In this document: in pieces, positions 34,738 through 42,951 of the stretch
Numbering within the stretch: position 1 is the first letter of the stretch
How the letters are laid out: every line of letters starts with the position of its first letter
Program-made: the position numbers and the translations under genes
The notes under the pieces: model-generated
The model's input: the letters and a program-made list of their open reading frames with translations, nothing else
What the model was told of the DNA's origin: nothing
The model's database searches: none
Assembly: GCA_009773375.1 (NCBI GenBank)
Contig: WRPH01000032.1
Coordinates: forward strand, 1-49,839
Origin: Paracoccaceae bacterium
GTDB taxonomy: Bacteria; Pseudomonadota; Alphaproteobacteria; Rhodobacterales; Rhodobacteraceae
Reading direction: 5' to 3'
DNA: 49,839 bases

Positions 34738-36282
34738 CTAGCGTGCGCGTGAACCAATGCGCGGCACTGCGCCCACCTTGGCACGATGGCGATCGATCCA
34801 GCCCATGGTTTCATCCACCGGCATCGGGCGGGCAATTCCGAAGCCCTGCACATCGCCGCAGCCCAGTTGTGCCAGCATGGCGTGTTCACCAGGGGTTTCC
34901 ACGCCTTCTGCCAGCGTTTCCAGCCCCAGCCGTTCGGCCATAGACAGGATCGCAGCCACCATCTTTTGCTGATCGCGATCTTCATCCAACCGGCTGACAA
35001 AGCTGCGGTCGATCTTGATGCGCCGCACTGCAAAGCGCCGGATCGAGGTGATCGAGGCATGGCCGGTGCCGAAATCATCCAGATCAATGCCGCAACCCAG
35101 CTTTGCCAACGCTGCGATATTGTTCACCACTACATCATTGTCGGTTTCGGCGACGACGTTTTCCAGCACCTCGACCGACAGCCGCTTTGGTTCCAGATCA
35201 AAGCGGTCCAACTCCCATTTCAACTTTTCCGCCAGCTTGGGGTTGCGCAATTCTTGTGAGGAAAAGTTCACAGCCACCGTCGGCACGTTCAACCCGGATC
35301 GATCCCAGCGCGCCAGTGCCGACAAGGCGTGATACAAGATCACTTCGCCCAGACGTTCACTTAAACCTGCATCCTCCAGCAACGGCAGGAACTCGGCGGG
35401 CGGGATCAGGCCTTTTTCGGGGTGATGCCAGCGGGCCAGCGCCTCGAACCCGGTGATCGCGCCGGTGTGAGTCGAGATTTGCGGCTGAAAATGCGGGCGG
35501 ATCTGACCTTCATCCAGCGCCAGTTCCAGTTCTTCACGCAGCGAATCGCGGTCGGCGCGGGTGCGCGCCATGTCGGCGGCATAGGCGCGGATCGCGTTGG
35601 GGCCGTGACGCGCGGCTTCATCTGCGGCGATTTGCGCGGCATGCAGCAGGCTGCTGCCGTTCGGTTCAGGCGCATGCGCGCCCAGACAGAAGCCGACCGA
35701 GCAACTGACATAAATCCGCGTTGCGTTCAAACTGACCGGGGCCGAAATCGCTGATTGGAGCCGCGCCGCCAGTTGTACCACGGTTTCAACATCCAGCCGC
35801 CGAACCGGAGCCAGTGCCGCGGCAAAGCCGCCGCCTTCCAGCCGGGCCACCACATCGCCTTCGCGCAGCGCGGCGCAAAGCCGTTCTGCCGAACGGGACA
35901 ACACCTCGGATTGCACGGCACGGCCATGTTGATCGACCAGACGATCCATCTCATCAAATTGTAGCACAAGGCAGGCGGTGGTGCGTCCGGTCAGATGCGA
36001 CTGGCTTATGGTGGCATCGAGCGTTGTCACGATCTGGTCGCGCAAGGACAGGCCCTGCAATACATCGGCCAGCCCTGCCGGCGCATCGACCTGTCGCACC
36101 GCGCCGGAAATCGCAAACAGCAAGGGCGCGCCAAGCGCGGTCAGGATCAAGATGCGTTCGCCACCAAGCCAAAAGGCGGCCAGTGTCAGTGCTGGCAGAA
36201 AAACAAACACCTCTGGTCGCCGCAGCAAGGCGCCCAAATGGCGAAACCCGGCAGAAAAAGTGGCAGAAAATCGTGAAACCAT
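34738..36282 (-). CDS. EAL phosphodiesterase with degenerate GGDEF domain
   Basis: 514 residues. Two hydrophobic spans near the N-terminus (about 27-62) anchor it in the inner membrane. The GGDEF-like domain (about 105-255) has EGGGF in place of GGDEF, so it should not make c-di-GMP. The EAL domain (about 270-505) has GFEALARWHHP, VNFSSQEL, SVEVLEN, DLDDFGTGHAS, KIDRSFV and EGVET: the metal-binding and catalytic residues look intact, so c-di-GMP hydrolysis is likely. It stands between ttcA and yidC, with 75 and 164-base gaps, and probably has its own promoter. Confidence 0.92.
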   Translation of the reverse strand: MVSRFSATFSAGFRHLGALLRRPEVFVFLPALTLAAFWLGGERILILTALGAPLLFAISGAVRQVDAPAGLADVLQGLSLRDQIVTTLDATISQSHLTGRTTACLVLQFDEMDRLVDQHGRAVQSEVLSRSAERLCAALREGDVVARLEGGGFAAALAPVRRLDVETVVQLAARLQSAISAPVSLNATRIYVSCSVGFCLGAHAPEPNGSSLLHAAQIAADEAARHGPNAIRAYAADMARTRADRDSLREELELALDEGQIRPHFQPQISTHTGAITGFEALARWHHPEKGLIPPAEFLPLLEDAGLSERLGEVILYHALSALARWDRSGLNVPTVAVNFSSQELRNPKLAEKLKWELDRFDLEPKRLSVEVLENVVAETDNDVVVNNIAALAKLGCGIDLDDFGTGHASITSIRRFAVRRIKIDRSFVSRLDEDRDQQKMVAAILSMAERLGLETLAEGVETPGEHAMLAQLGCGDVQGFGIARPMPVDETMGWIDRHRAKVGAVPRIGSRAR

Positions 36283-36357
36283 GGCCCGGCCCCGTTTGTG
36301 ATCCGGGGCAAGCGCACCCCGTCAGGACAAACCTAGGCAAACACTCTGATCGGAACG

Positions 36358-37233
36358 TTAATCCACATCCCGAAGTTGCAGAGGATTTTCACTAAATGTT
36401 CCACTATTCGTTAACAGTCCGGAAAAGTCGAACAGGCTCGGATCGGCCAGATGCGACGGGCGTACATTGGTCAACGCGCGAAACATCACCTGCCGCCGAC
36501 CGGGGCTGCGCGCCTCCCATTCATCCAGCAGTTTCTTGACCTGCACGCGCTGCAAGCCTTCCTGACTGCCACACAAATCGCAGGGAATAATCGGGTAATT
36601 CAAAGACTTGGCGAAAGCCTCGCAATCGGCTTCGGCAACATATGCCAAGGGGCGATACAGAAACAAATCGCCCTCCTCGTTAACCAGTTTCGGCGGCATC
36701 GTCGCCAGACGGCCACCATGGAAAAGGTTCATGAAAAAGGTTTCCAGAATGTCATCGCGGTGATGCCCCAACACAACCGCCGAGCAACCTTCCTCGCGGG
36801 CGATGCGGTAAAGATTACCGCGCCGCAAGCGCGAACACAGGCTGCACATCGTGCCGCCGGGCGCGATTTTCGAGGTCACCACCGAATAGGTGTCCTGATA
36901 TTCGATCCGATGCGGCACGCCCATTTTCTTCAGAAACTCCGGCAGCACCGTTGCCGGAAAATTCGGCTGACCCTGATCCAGATTGCAGGCCAGCAGATCG
37001 ACCGGCAGCAGCCCGCGCCACTTCAATTCATGCAGAATCGCCAGTAAGGTATAGCTGTCTTTGCCGCCAGACAGACAGACCAGCCAGCGCGCGCCGCGTT
37101 CCACCATGCCATAAGTTTCAATGGCTTCGCGCACGCCTTGCACGATGCGTTTGCGCAGTTTCCTGAACTCTGGCGTGGTGGGGGCACCGTGAAACAGCGG
37201 GTGAATGTCGTCGCCGATATCATCGTCAAGCAT
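36358..37233 (-). CDS. ttcA: tRNA 2-thiocytidine(32) synthetase TtcA
   Basis: 291 residues. PP-loop SGGKDS, the CSLCSR and CDLCGS Cys pairs that hold the [4Fe-4S] cluster, [19 protein letters not shown], and RPLAYV. It thiolates C32 of certain tRNAs. The ATG at 37233 ([14 protein letters not shown]) has GAGG upstream; the frame also runs further but into the yidD spacer. It is 49 bases downstream of yidD. Confidence 0.94.
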   Translation of the reverse strand: MLDDDIGDDIHPLFHGAPTTPEFRKLRKRIVQGVREAIETYGMVERGARWLVCLSGGKDSYTLLAILHELKWRGLLPVDLLACNLDQGQPNFPATVLPEFLKKMGVPHRIEYQDTYSVVTSKIAPGGTMCSLCSRLRRGNLYRIAREEGCSAVVLGHHRDDILETFFMNLFHGGRLATMPPKLVNEEGDLFLYRPLAYVAEADCEAFAKSLNYPIIPCDLCGSQEGLQRVQVKKLLDEWEARSPGRRQVMFRALTNVRPSHLADPSLFDFSGLLTNSGTFSENPLQLRDVD

Positions 37234-37282
37234 GGCAGGCCTCTTGGGTTGTGCCGCTTTTGCCAGAGACAGCACGGAAATT

Positions 37283-37531
37283 CTAGCGTTTGGCGTCGAA
37301 TTCGGGATCAGTGCCCGGCACCGGATCATAGCCGTGCCCACCCCAGGGATGGCAGCGGCAGATGCGGTGGACCATCAGATACCCGCCCTTGGCCGCGCCG
37401 TGCCGCTCCAGCGCCTGCATCGCGTAGGCCGAACAGGTCGGCTGAAACCGGCAGCCGTGGCCGACCCACGGGCTAAGCAGCAGCCGGTAGGCGCGGACGG
37501 GCAGGGCCACGATCTGCGCCAAGGGTGTCAT
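37283..37531 (-). CDS. yidD: Membrane protein insertion efficiency factor YidD
   Basis: 82 residues. Conserved [58 protein letters not shown] (residues 15-71) is diagnostic. YidD is a small amphipathic inner-membrane protein assisting YidC. It overlaps rnpA by four bases. Confidence 0.95.
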   Translation of the reverse strand: MTPLAQIVALPVRAYRLLLSPWVGHGCRFQPTCSAYAMQALERHGAAKGGYLMVHRICRCHPWGGHGYDPVPGTDPEFDAKR

Positions 37532-37959
37532 GCCGCAGCCTTGTGAACCGAGCGGAGCGCATGGCTGAAATCTGCCAGCATGTCCTTGTAATCACGCGAT
37601 ATTGTGGCATCTGGCTTAGCGACCAGCACATAATCCCAGCCGGGGCGGGCCAAACCGGGCAGCACCTCGCGCGCCAAGGCGCGCATCCGGCGTTTGGCAC
37701 GGTTGCGCGCCACCGCATTGCCGATTTTCTTCGACGCGGTAAAGCCTATCCGCACCAGCAGCAGGCCATCGCCACGCGGGCGGCCTTGCAGCAGAAAACT
37801 GCCTGTGCCCTGCCGCTTGCCTTGGGCGGTGCGCAGGAAATCCGGGCGGTTCTTCATCGTTTCAATCGTCAAGGTTTCGACAGCGCAAAGCGAAACCGCC
37901 GGAGGCGCTTCGGACGCTTCGGCGGTTGGGCCAATGTCCGATAACTTCGGCGGTGTCAT
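37528..37959 (-). CDS. rnpA: Ribonuclease P protein component
   Basis: 143 residues. The core RIGFTASKKIGNAVARNRAKRRMRALAREVLPG holds the RNR motif that binds the RNase P RNA. A 35-residue N-terminal extension precedes the usual start (MKNRPDFL); the AGGAG before the ATG at 37959 supports the long form, which other Rhodobacteraceae also have. It is 36 bases after rpmH. Confidence 0.93.
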   Translation of the reverse strand: MTPPKLSDIGPTAEASEAPPAVSLCAVETLTIETMKNRPDFLRTAQGKRQGTGSFLLQGRPRGDGLLLVRIGFTASKKIGNAVARNRAKRRMRALAREVLPGLARPGWDYVLVAKPDATISRDYKDMLADFSHALRSVHKAAA

Positions 37960-37995
37960 ATCGTCACTCCTGCCAGCCCCGAGGGGCCACAGAGA

Positions 37996-38130
37996 TTATG
38001 CCGACAGCTTCTTGCGGCCCTTGGCGCGGCGTGCGGCCAGCACAAGACGGCCGCCTTTGGTAGCCATGCGGGCGCGGAAGCCGTGACGGCGGGCGCGAAC
38101 CAGGTTCGACGGTTGAAAAGTGCGCTTCAT
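37996..38130 (-). CDS. rpmH: Large ribosomal subunit protein bL34 (L34)
   Basis: 44 residues: [22 protein letters not shown] at the start, continuing with a Lys/Arg-rich tail ending GRKKLSA. This is the full L34 protein. GGAGACCGCG precedes the ATG. The rpmH-rnpA-yidD order is the standard one, and a good promoter lies 64 bases upstream. Confidence 0.97.
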   Translation of the reverse strand: MKRTFQPSNLVRARRHGFRARMATKGGRLVLAARRAKGRKKLSA

Positions 38131-38193
38131 CGCGGTCTCCATCAGACGGGTGCGCCGAACCATGGGATTCGACGGCGTAAACTTGAAGCCCGG

Positions 38194-38222
38194 TCTTTAG
38201 GGGGGGATCGGCGGTAAGTCAA
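38194..38222 (-). promoter_or_regulatory. Promoter of rpmH-rnpA-yidD
   Basis: On the minus strand TTGACT (38222-38217) and TAAAGA (38199-38194) are separated by 17 bases. The remainder of the 265-base gap between rpmH and the TVP38 gene contains a small AAGCCCGGC/GCCGGGCTT hairpin near 38269-38300 and no gene. Confidence 0.7.
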
Positions 38223-38395
38223 CGCAAGCGATGCGAGATTTCTGCAACATTTGCCGATCTTGCCGCAGAAAGCCCGGCGGATTTGTTACATTTGCCGGGC
38301 TTTACCTGCCGCAATTCTCGCGCGGGATCAAGCTGGCGTGAGGCGACTGGCGGAACCGGCGCATTTCGGACCATGCTGCGGCAAAAGGATGGCCT

Positions 38396-39094
38396 ATGAC
38401 CAAATACCTCAACCGACTGCCGATCTTGCTGATTCTTGTCGCTGCGGTCGCGGGGGCGGTGTTTTTGCGCGACCAGCTGAACTTTGCTGCATTGGCGCAG
38501 AATCGGCAGGCGCTGCTGGCGTTTCGCGATGCGAATCTGATGCTGGCCAGCGTCGGATTTGTCACCGCCTATATCATCATCGTCGCACTCAGCCTGCCCG
38601 GAGCCACCATTGCCACGTTGACCGGAGGCTTTCTGTTCGGGATGTTTCCGGGCACGCTTTACAATGTGGTGGGCGCGACGATTGGCGCGGTGGGCATCTT
38701 TCTGGCTGCGCGCGCGGGTTTTGGCGCGGCTATGGCCAACCGCATGACCTCGGGGGCACCTGCGCGCGTCAAGGCGGCTTTGCAGGAAAACCAGTGGTCA
38801 GCGCTGCTGATCATGCGGCTGGTGCCGGTGTTGCCGTTCTTTGTGGCCAACCTGATTCCGGCGTTTGTTGGTATCAGACTGGTGCCTTTTGCGCTGACGA
38901 CTCTGGTGGGCATTCTGCCGGGGGCGCTGGTGTTTACCTCGATCGGCGCGGGACTGGGCGAGGTGTTTGCGCGCGGCGAAACGCCAGATCTCGGCGTGAT
39001 CTTTACCCCGCCGGTGCTGCTGCCGTTGCTGGGGCTTGCGGCTTTGGCGGCGCTTCCGGTTTTGCTGAAATCGCTCCGCGGCAAGGATGTTTGA
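38396..39094 (+). CDS. TVP38/TMEM64 family membrane protein
   Basis: 232 residues with five or six hydrophobic spans. The family core is clear: LPGATIATLTGGFLFGMFPGTLYNVVGATIGA, then MRLVPVLPFFVANLIPAFVGI and FTSIGAGLGEVF. TVP38/DedA-type proteins are thought to be lipid scramblases or transporters; the substrate here is unknown. The stop is one base before the next ATG, so it is coupled with the FAD oxidoreductase; the two are known as a fused protein in some bacteria. Confidence 0.92.
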   Translation: MTKYLNRLPILLILVAAVAGAVFLRDQLNFAALAQNRQALLAFRDANLMLASVGFVTAYIIIVALSLPGATIATLTGGFLFGMFPGTLYNVVGATIGAVGIFLAARAGFGAAMANRMTSGAPARVKAALQENQWSALLIMRLVPVLPFFVANLIPAFVGIRLVPFALTTLVGILPGALVFTSIGAGLGEVFARGETPDLGVIFTPPVLLPLLGLAALAALPVLLKSLRGKDV

Positions 39095-39095
39095 T

Positions 39096-40505
39096 ATGCA
39101 GATTGTGACGACCGACCTTTGCATCATCGGGGCCGGATCGGGCGGCCTGTCGCTTGCGGCTGGCGCGGCGCAGATGGGCGCGCGCGTGGTGCTGATTGAG
39201 GGTGCGGCGATGGGGGGCGATTGCCTGAACCATGGCTGTGTGCCGTCCAAGGCGCTGCTGGCAGCGGCCAAGGCGGCGCAGGCGATCAGGGTGGGTGCCG
39301 CCGGGATAGCGGGGGCAGAGCCGCAGATCGACTTCGCGGCAGTCAAGGCGCAGGTTGCCGCCACCATCGCCCAGATCGCGCCGATGGACAGTCAGGAGCG
39401 CTTTGAAGGCTTCGGGGTGCAAGTGATTCGCGCCTATGCCCGATTTACCGCGCCCGATGTGGTGGAGGCCGGAGGCAAGCTGATCAAGGCGCGGCGCTTT
39501 GTGATTGCCACTGGGTCGCATCCGCTGATCCCCGCCGTGCCGGGGCTGGAGACGATTCCCTATCTGACCAACGAAACCCTGTTTGCCCACACCGAGCGGC
39601 CCGCACACTTGCTGATCTTTGGCGCCGGGCCGATAGCGCTGGAAATGGCACAGGCGCATCGCCGGTTGGGATGTGCTGTGACGGTGATCGCCCGCAGCCG
39701 CGTCCTGAGCCGCGACGATCCAGAAGCCGCAGCGGTGGTGGTGGAGTCGTTGCGCGCCGAGGGTGTGCAGCTTTGCGAGGGCCATGACGTGGTGCGGTTT
39801 CGCACGCTGCCCGCCGGGGTGGAGGCGGTGCTGGCGAATGGCGCGACGCTGACGGGATCGCATCTGTTGGTGGCGGCGGGGCGGGTTCCGGCCCTCGCGC
39901 AGCTGAATTTGACCGCAGCCGGGGTGGATTTTACCGAAAAAGGCGTGACGGTGGGGCCAAACCTGCGCACATCAAACCGCAGGATCTATGCGGTGGGCGA
40001 TGTGGCGGGGGGCCTGCAATTTACCCATGTAGCGGGCGCGCATGCCGGGGTGGTGATCCGGCAGGTGCTGCTAGGCCTGCCCGCCAAACAGGCCAAGGTG
40101 GTGCCGTGGGTGACGTATACCGACCCGGAACTGGCGCAGATCGGCCTGACCGAAGCGCAGGCGCGCAAGGCGTATCCGGCAGTTCAGGTGATCCGGCAGG
40201 ATTTTCAGCACAATGATCGGGCTGTCACAGAGGCCAAAGCGAAGGGGTTTCTCAAGCTGATGCTGGTCAAGGGCCGCCCGGTTGGCGTTACCATCGTCGG
40301 GCCGCAGGCGGGCGAATTGATCGGGCTTTGGGCGCTGGCCTTGGCATCCGGCCTGAAGATCGGCGCGCTGGCCGGCATGATCGCGCCCTACCCAACGCTG
40401 GGCGAGATTTCAAAGCGCGCAGCAGGGGCCTATTACACACCGAAACTGTTTGATAACCTTGGGCTGAAGCGATTTGTGCGGATGGTGCAGCGCATTGTGC
40501 CGTAA
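39096..40505 (+). CDS. FAD-dependent pyridine nucleotide-disulfide oxidoreductase (MerA/Lpd-like)
   Basis: 469 residues. FAD site IIGAGSGGLS (Gly12, 14, 17), redox disulfide GGDCLNHGCVPSK (Cys43, Cys48), NAD(P) site IFGAGPIALEMAQAHRRLG, and AVGDVAGG. Near the C-terminus PYPTLGE replaces the HPTLSE of lipoamide dehydrogenase: Tyr stands at the catalytic His, as in mercuric reductases. However there is no N-terminal HMA domain and no C-terminal Cys pair, so it is neither a lipoamide dehydrogenase nor a normal MerA. The start at 39096 has AAGGA eight bases upstream; 39087 is less likely. Confidence 0.88.
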   Translation: MQIVTTDLCIIGAGSGGLSLAAGAAQMGARVVLIEGAAMGGDCLNHGCVPSKALLAAAKAAQAIRVGAAGIAGAEPQIDFAAVKAQVAATIAQIAPMDSQERFEGFGVQVIRAYARFTAPDVVEAGGKLIKARRFVIATGSHPLIPAVPGLETIPYLTNETLFAHTERPAHLLIFGAGPIALEMAQAHRRLGCAVTVIARSRVLSRDDPEAAAVVVESLRAEGVQLCEGHDVVRFRTLPAGVEAVLANGATLTGSHLLVAAGRVPALAQLNLTAAGVDFTEKGVTVGPNLRTSNRRIYAVGDVAGGLQFTHVAGAHAGVVIRQVLLGLPAKQAKVVPWVTYTDPELAQIGLTEAQARKAYPAVQVIRQDFQHNDRAVTEAKAKGFLKLMLVKGRPVGVTIVGPQAGELIGLWALALASGLKIGALAGMIAPYPTLGEISKRAAGAYYTPKLFDNLGLKRFVRMVQRIVP

Positions 40506-40586
40506 GTTTGCCTGCGGGGAGGTTTGCCGCAAGGTGTTTGTGCAAAGAGGATGAACCACAGCGTGAAGGGCAGACGGGGCGGATTT

Positions 40587-41969
40587 ATGAACACCCTGTC
40601 GGGGCGGTTTCTGGCCTTGACCGTGGCCTTTGTCATGCTGGCCGAAGTGCTGATCTTTGTGCCCTCGATCGCCCGCTTCCGTGCCGATTTCATGAACATG
40701 CGGCTGGAAAAGGCGCAGATCGCGGCGCTGGCGCAACTGGCCGCCGAAGACATGGTGACGCCCGCGCTGGAAAAGGAACTGCTGGCCAATGCCGAGGTCT
40801 ATAACGTCGTGCTGCGGCGCGACGAGGTGCGGCAACTGGTGCTGTCGTCGGAAATCCCGACACCGATCAGCGACACCTTTGATCTGCGCGAAGCCGGCCC
40901 GTGGGAGCTGATCCGCGATGCCTTTGCCTGCCTGCTGGAGCCCGAGAACAATATCATCCGGGTGATCGGCTATCCGGTGCAATCAGCGGGCTTGCTGATT
41001 GAAATCACAATGGATTCCGCGCCGATGCGGATGGCGATGCTGGATTACGGCGGCCGGATTCTGTTCTTGTCGGCGCTGATTTCGGTGGTGACGGCGTTCT
41101 TCCTGTTTCTGGCGGTGCAGCGGCTGATCGTGCTGCCGATCCGGCGGGTGGTGAACCACATGACCGCCTATGCCGAAGCGCCCGAGGATGCGCGGCGGGT
41201 GATCGCGCCGACCTCGTCGGTGGTGGAATTGCGCGATGCCGAAGAGGCGATGCAGTTCATGCAGACGCAGCTGACCGGGTCTTTGCGGCAGAAAGAGCGT
41301 TTGGCGCAACTGGGCGGGGCGGTTGCCAAGATCAGCCATGATCTGCGCAACATCCTGACCACGGCGCAGCTGTTTGCCGACCGGATCGAAGGCAGCGCCG
41401 ATCCGATGGTGGCGCGGGCCGCGCCGAAGCTGGTCGGCTCGATTGCGCGGGCGGTGGCCTTGTGCGAATCGACGCTGGCTTTCGGCAAGGCCGAAGAACC
41501 CAGTCCGACCTTGCGCGGTATTGATCTGGCCACGCTGGCCGAGGATGTCGCCGAGGCCGAGGGGCTGGCGGGCGAAGGCGGGGTGATGTGCCTGATCGAG
41601 GTGCCGCACGGGCTGACCCTGCATGCCGATTACGACCAGCTGTTCCGCGTGCTGTCGAACCTGGTGCGCAACGCGAGGCAGGCGATCGAGGCGACAGGGG
41701 GCGACGGCAGTATCGAGATTTCGGCGGGTGAAACCGCGCAGGAATGGTGGATCAGGGTTGGCGATACCGGGCCGGGCCTGCCGGAAAAGGCGCGCGAGCA
41801 TCTGTTCGAGGCGTTTCAGGGCGGCGCGCGCAAGGGTGGCACCGGCCTCGGGCTTGCGATTGCCGCCGAGCTTGTTCGTGGTCATGGCGGGCGGCTGGAA
41901 CTGGCGCGGACCGATGCCGACGGCACCGAATTCATGATCCATCTGCCGAAAAGCATCGGCTCGGCTTAG
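40587..41969 (+). CDS. Orphan sensor histidine kinase
   Basis: 460 residues with start at 40587 (40551 or 40524 also possible). TM1 near 6-28, periplasmic domain to about 160, TM2 in LFLSALISVVTAFFLFLAV, a HAMP-like linker, the phospho-accepting H in AKISHDLRNILTTAQL, N box NLVRNARQAIE, G1 DTGPGLPE, G2 GTGLGLAIAAELV. No response regulator adjoins it, so its partner is elsewhere. Signal unknown. Confidence 0.9.
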   Translation: MNTLSGRFLALTVAFVMLAEVLIFVPSIARFRADFMNMRLEKAQIAALAQLAAEDMVTPALEKELLANAEVYNVVLRRDEVRQLVLSSEIPTPISDTFDLREAGPWELIRDAFACLLEPENNIIRVIGYPVQSAGLLIEITMDSAPMRMAMLDYGGRILFLSALISVVTAFFLFLAVQRLIVLPIRRVVNHMTAYAEAPEDARRVIAPTSSVVELRDAEEAMQFMQTQLTGSLRQKERLAQLGGAVAKISHDLRNILTTAQLFADRIEGSADPMVARAAPKLVGSIARAVALCESTLAFGKAEEPSPTLRGIDLATLAEDVAEAEGLAGEGGVMCLIEVPHGLTLHADYDQLFRVLSNLVRNARQAIEATGGDGSIEISAGETAQEWWIRVGDTGPGLPEKAREHLFEAFQGGARKGGTGLGLAIAAELVRGHGGRLELARTDADGTEFMIHLPKSIGSA

Positions 41970-41973
41970 GGCG

Positions 41974-42008
41974 GATATCCTTCAATCTGATTCAGGTTGA
42001 AGGATATC
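41974..42008. repeat. 16-bp inverted repeat after the histidine kinase gene
   Basis: Arms 41974-41989 and 41993-42008 pair with one wobble around ATT. It begins five bases after the stop. No T-run follows, so it is not a normal terminator. Confidence 0.8.
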
Positions 42009-42034
42009 TAAGACAAGCCCTGCCTGTGACTGTT

Positions 42035-42078
42035 GCGTATTGCTTCAGATCGGCTGAACCTGATCTGACGCAATACGC
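42035..42078. repeat. 17-bp inverted repeat upstream of the DUF4405 gene
   Basis: Arms 42035-42051 and 42062-42078 match at 16 of 17 positions, loop of 10 bases. It lies 27 bases after the first palindrome and 79 bases before the DUF4405 start. The 187-base intergenic region is thus mostly two large hairpins. Confidence 0.8.
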
Positions 42079-42156
42079 TCTAACCTGCGACGGAACCGCT
42101 GCGCTGCGGCGTAAAACAGCCAACGCACTTGGTGTTTGCTGTTGAAAGGAACCGTC

Positions 42157-42651
42157 ATGACACTGCGCAGCTGGGCTACCCCCGTGACCATTGGATCATT
42201 CCTGTTGATCGCCGTGACCGGGGTATTGATGTTTTTCCACCTGAATACCGGGCTGAACAAGGCGGCGCATGAATGGCTGGGCTGGTTTCTGCTTGTCGGA
42301 GTGGGCGCACATCTTTGGTTGAACTGGCGGGCATTCTCGACCTATTTCAACCGTCGCGGCGCACTGGCGATCATCGGGGGGTTCGCGGCGGTGCTGCTGG
42401 CGTCCTTCGCGCCGATCAGCGGCGGCGAAGCTGAATTGCCGATCCGGCAGATGATTGACAACATGACGCAAGCGCCGCTGGAAAGTGTGGCGGTGGTGGC
42501 CGGAAAAACCCCTGATGCCGTGCTGGCCGATCTGGCCGCAACCTACCCGCAGGCCAGCGCGCAGCAATCCATCAGCGATCTGACCGGCGGTGATATGGAA
42601 CAGTCGGCGGCGCTTCTGGCGCAGGTGTTTGCGGTGCAAGCGTCGGAATAG
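42157..42651 (+). CDS. DUF4405 membrane protein
   Basis: 164 residues. Three hydrophobic segments (TIGSFLLIAVTGVLMFF, LGWFLLVGVGAHLWLNW, LAIIGGFAAVLLASFAPI) with conserved His in FHLN, KAAHEWLGW and AHLWLNW, the DUF4405 pattern, which looks like a cytochrome b-type haem-binding bundle. The C-terminal part is a soluble domain rich in Ala (QSISDLTGGDMEQSAALLAQVF) of unknown fold. The ATG at 42157 follows AAAGGA. Function unknown; electron transfer is a guess. Confidence 0.8.
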   Translation: MTLRSWATPVTIGSFLLIAVTGVLMFFHLNTGLNKAAHEWLGWFLLVGVGAHLWLNWRAFSTYFNRRGALAIIGGFAAVLLASFAPISGGEAELPIRQMIDNMTQAPLESVAVVAGKTPDAVLADLAATYPQASAQQSISDLTGGDMEQSAALLAQVFAVQASE

Positions 42652-42656
42652 ATTAG

Positions 42657-42743
42657 AGCTTGTCAGGCTTTGACCGAAACACAGCCCGCAAAAACCGCGT
42701 TCAGGCGAGGGCGATTTTCGAGTCGATCCGAACCTGACAGGCT
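42657..42743. repeat. Imperfect inverted repeat flanking 61 bases
   Basis: 13-base ends (42657-42669 and 42731-42743) match at 11 of 13 positions as inverted copies. The interval contains no open gene. It could be a small mobile-element relic or a structured RNA. The rest of the 181-base gap up to the tRNA shows nothing else. Confidence 0.4.
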
Positions 42744-42832
42744 TTAGCGATGAAGTTTTGAAACAAGTTGCAGGGCGATGCGAATTCGCCCTTGCAATGC
42801 CCGGCGGGGGGGGCTAAACGCTGCCCCACAGT

Positions 42833-42909
42833 GGATCCATAGCTCAGCTGGATAGAGCATCAGACTACGAATCTGAGGGTCGGGCGTTCGAATCGCTCTG
42901 GGTCCACCA
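42833..42909 (+). tRNA. tRNA-Arg (anticodon ACG)
   Basis: 77 bases with all four arms: acceptor GGATCCA/TGGGTCC (one G.U), D stem GCTC/GAGC, anticodon stem TCAGA/TCTGA around CTACGAA (anticodon ACG), T stem GGGCG/CGCTC with TTCGAAT loop, and encoded CCA end. The wobble A34 would be converted to inosine by TadA to read CGU, CGC and CGA. Confidence 0.97.
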
Positions 42910-42951
42910 CTTTCCTCCCCCTACGAAACCATCTGGAAGCGCCCAAGGCGT

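Noticed and set aside
34738..36282. Active diguanylate cyclase
   Set aside because: The GGDEF signature is EGGGF, lacking the metal-binding acidic residues needed for catalysis.
38131..38395. Possible replication origin near rpmH
   Set aside because: No cluster of TTATCCACA-like DnaA boxes was seen, and dnaA is not adjacent; in alphaproteobacteria rpmH is not normally at the origin.
39096..40505. Annotation as mercuric reductase or dihydrolipoyl dehydrogenase
   Set aside because: The C-terminal Cys pair and HMA domain of MerA are missing, and the catalytic His of lipoamide dehydrogenase is replaced by Tyr.
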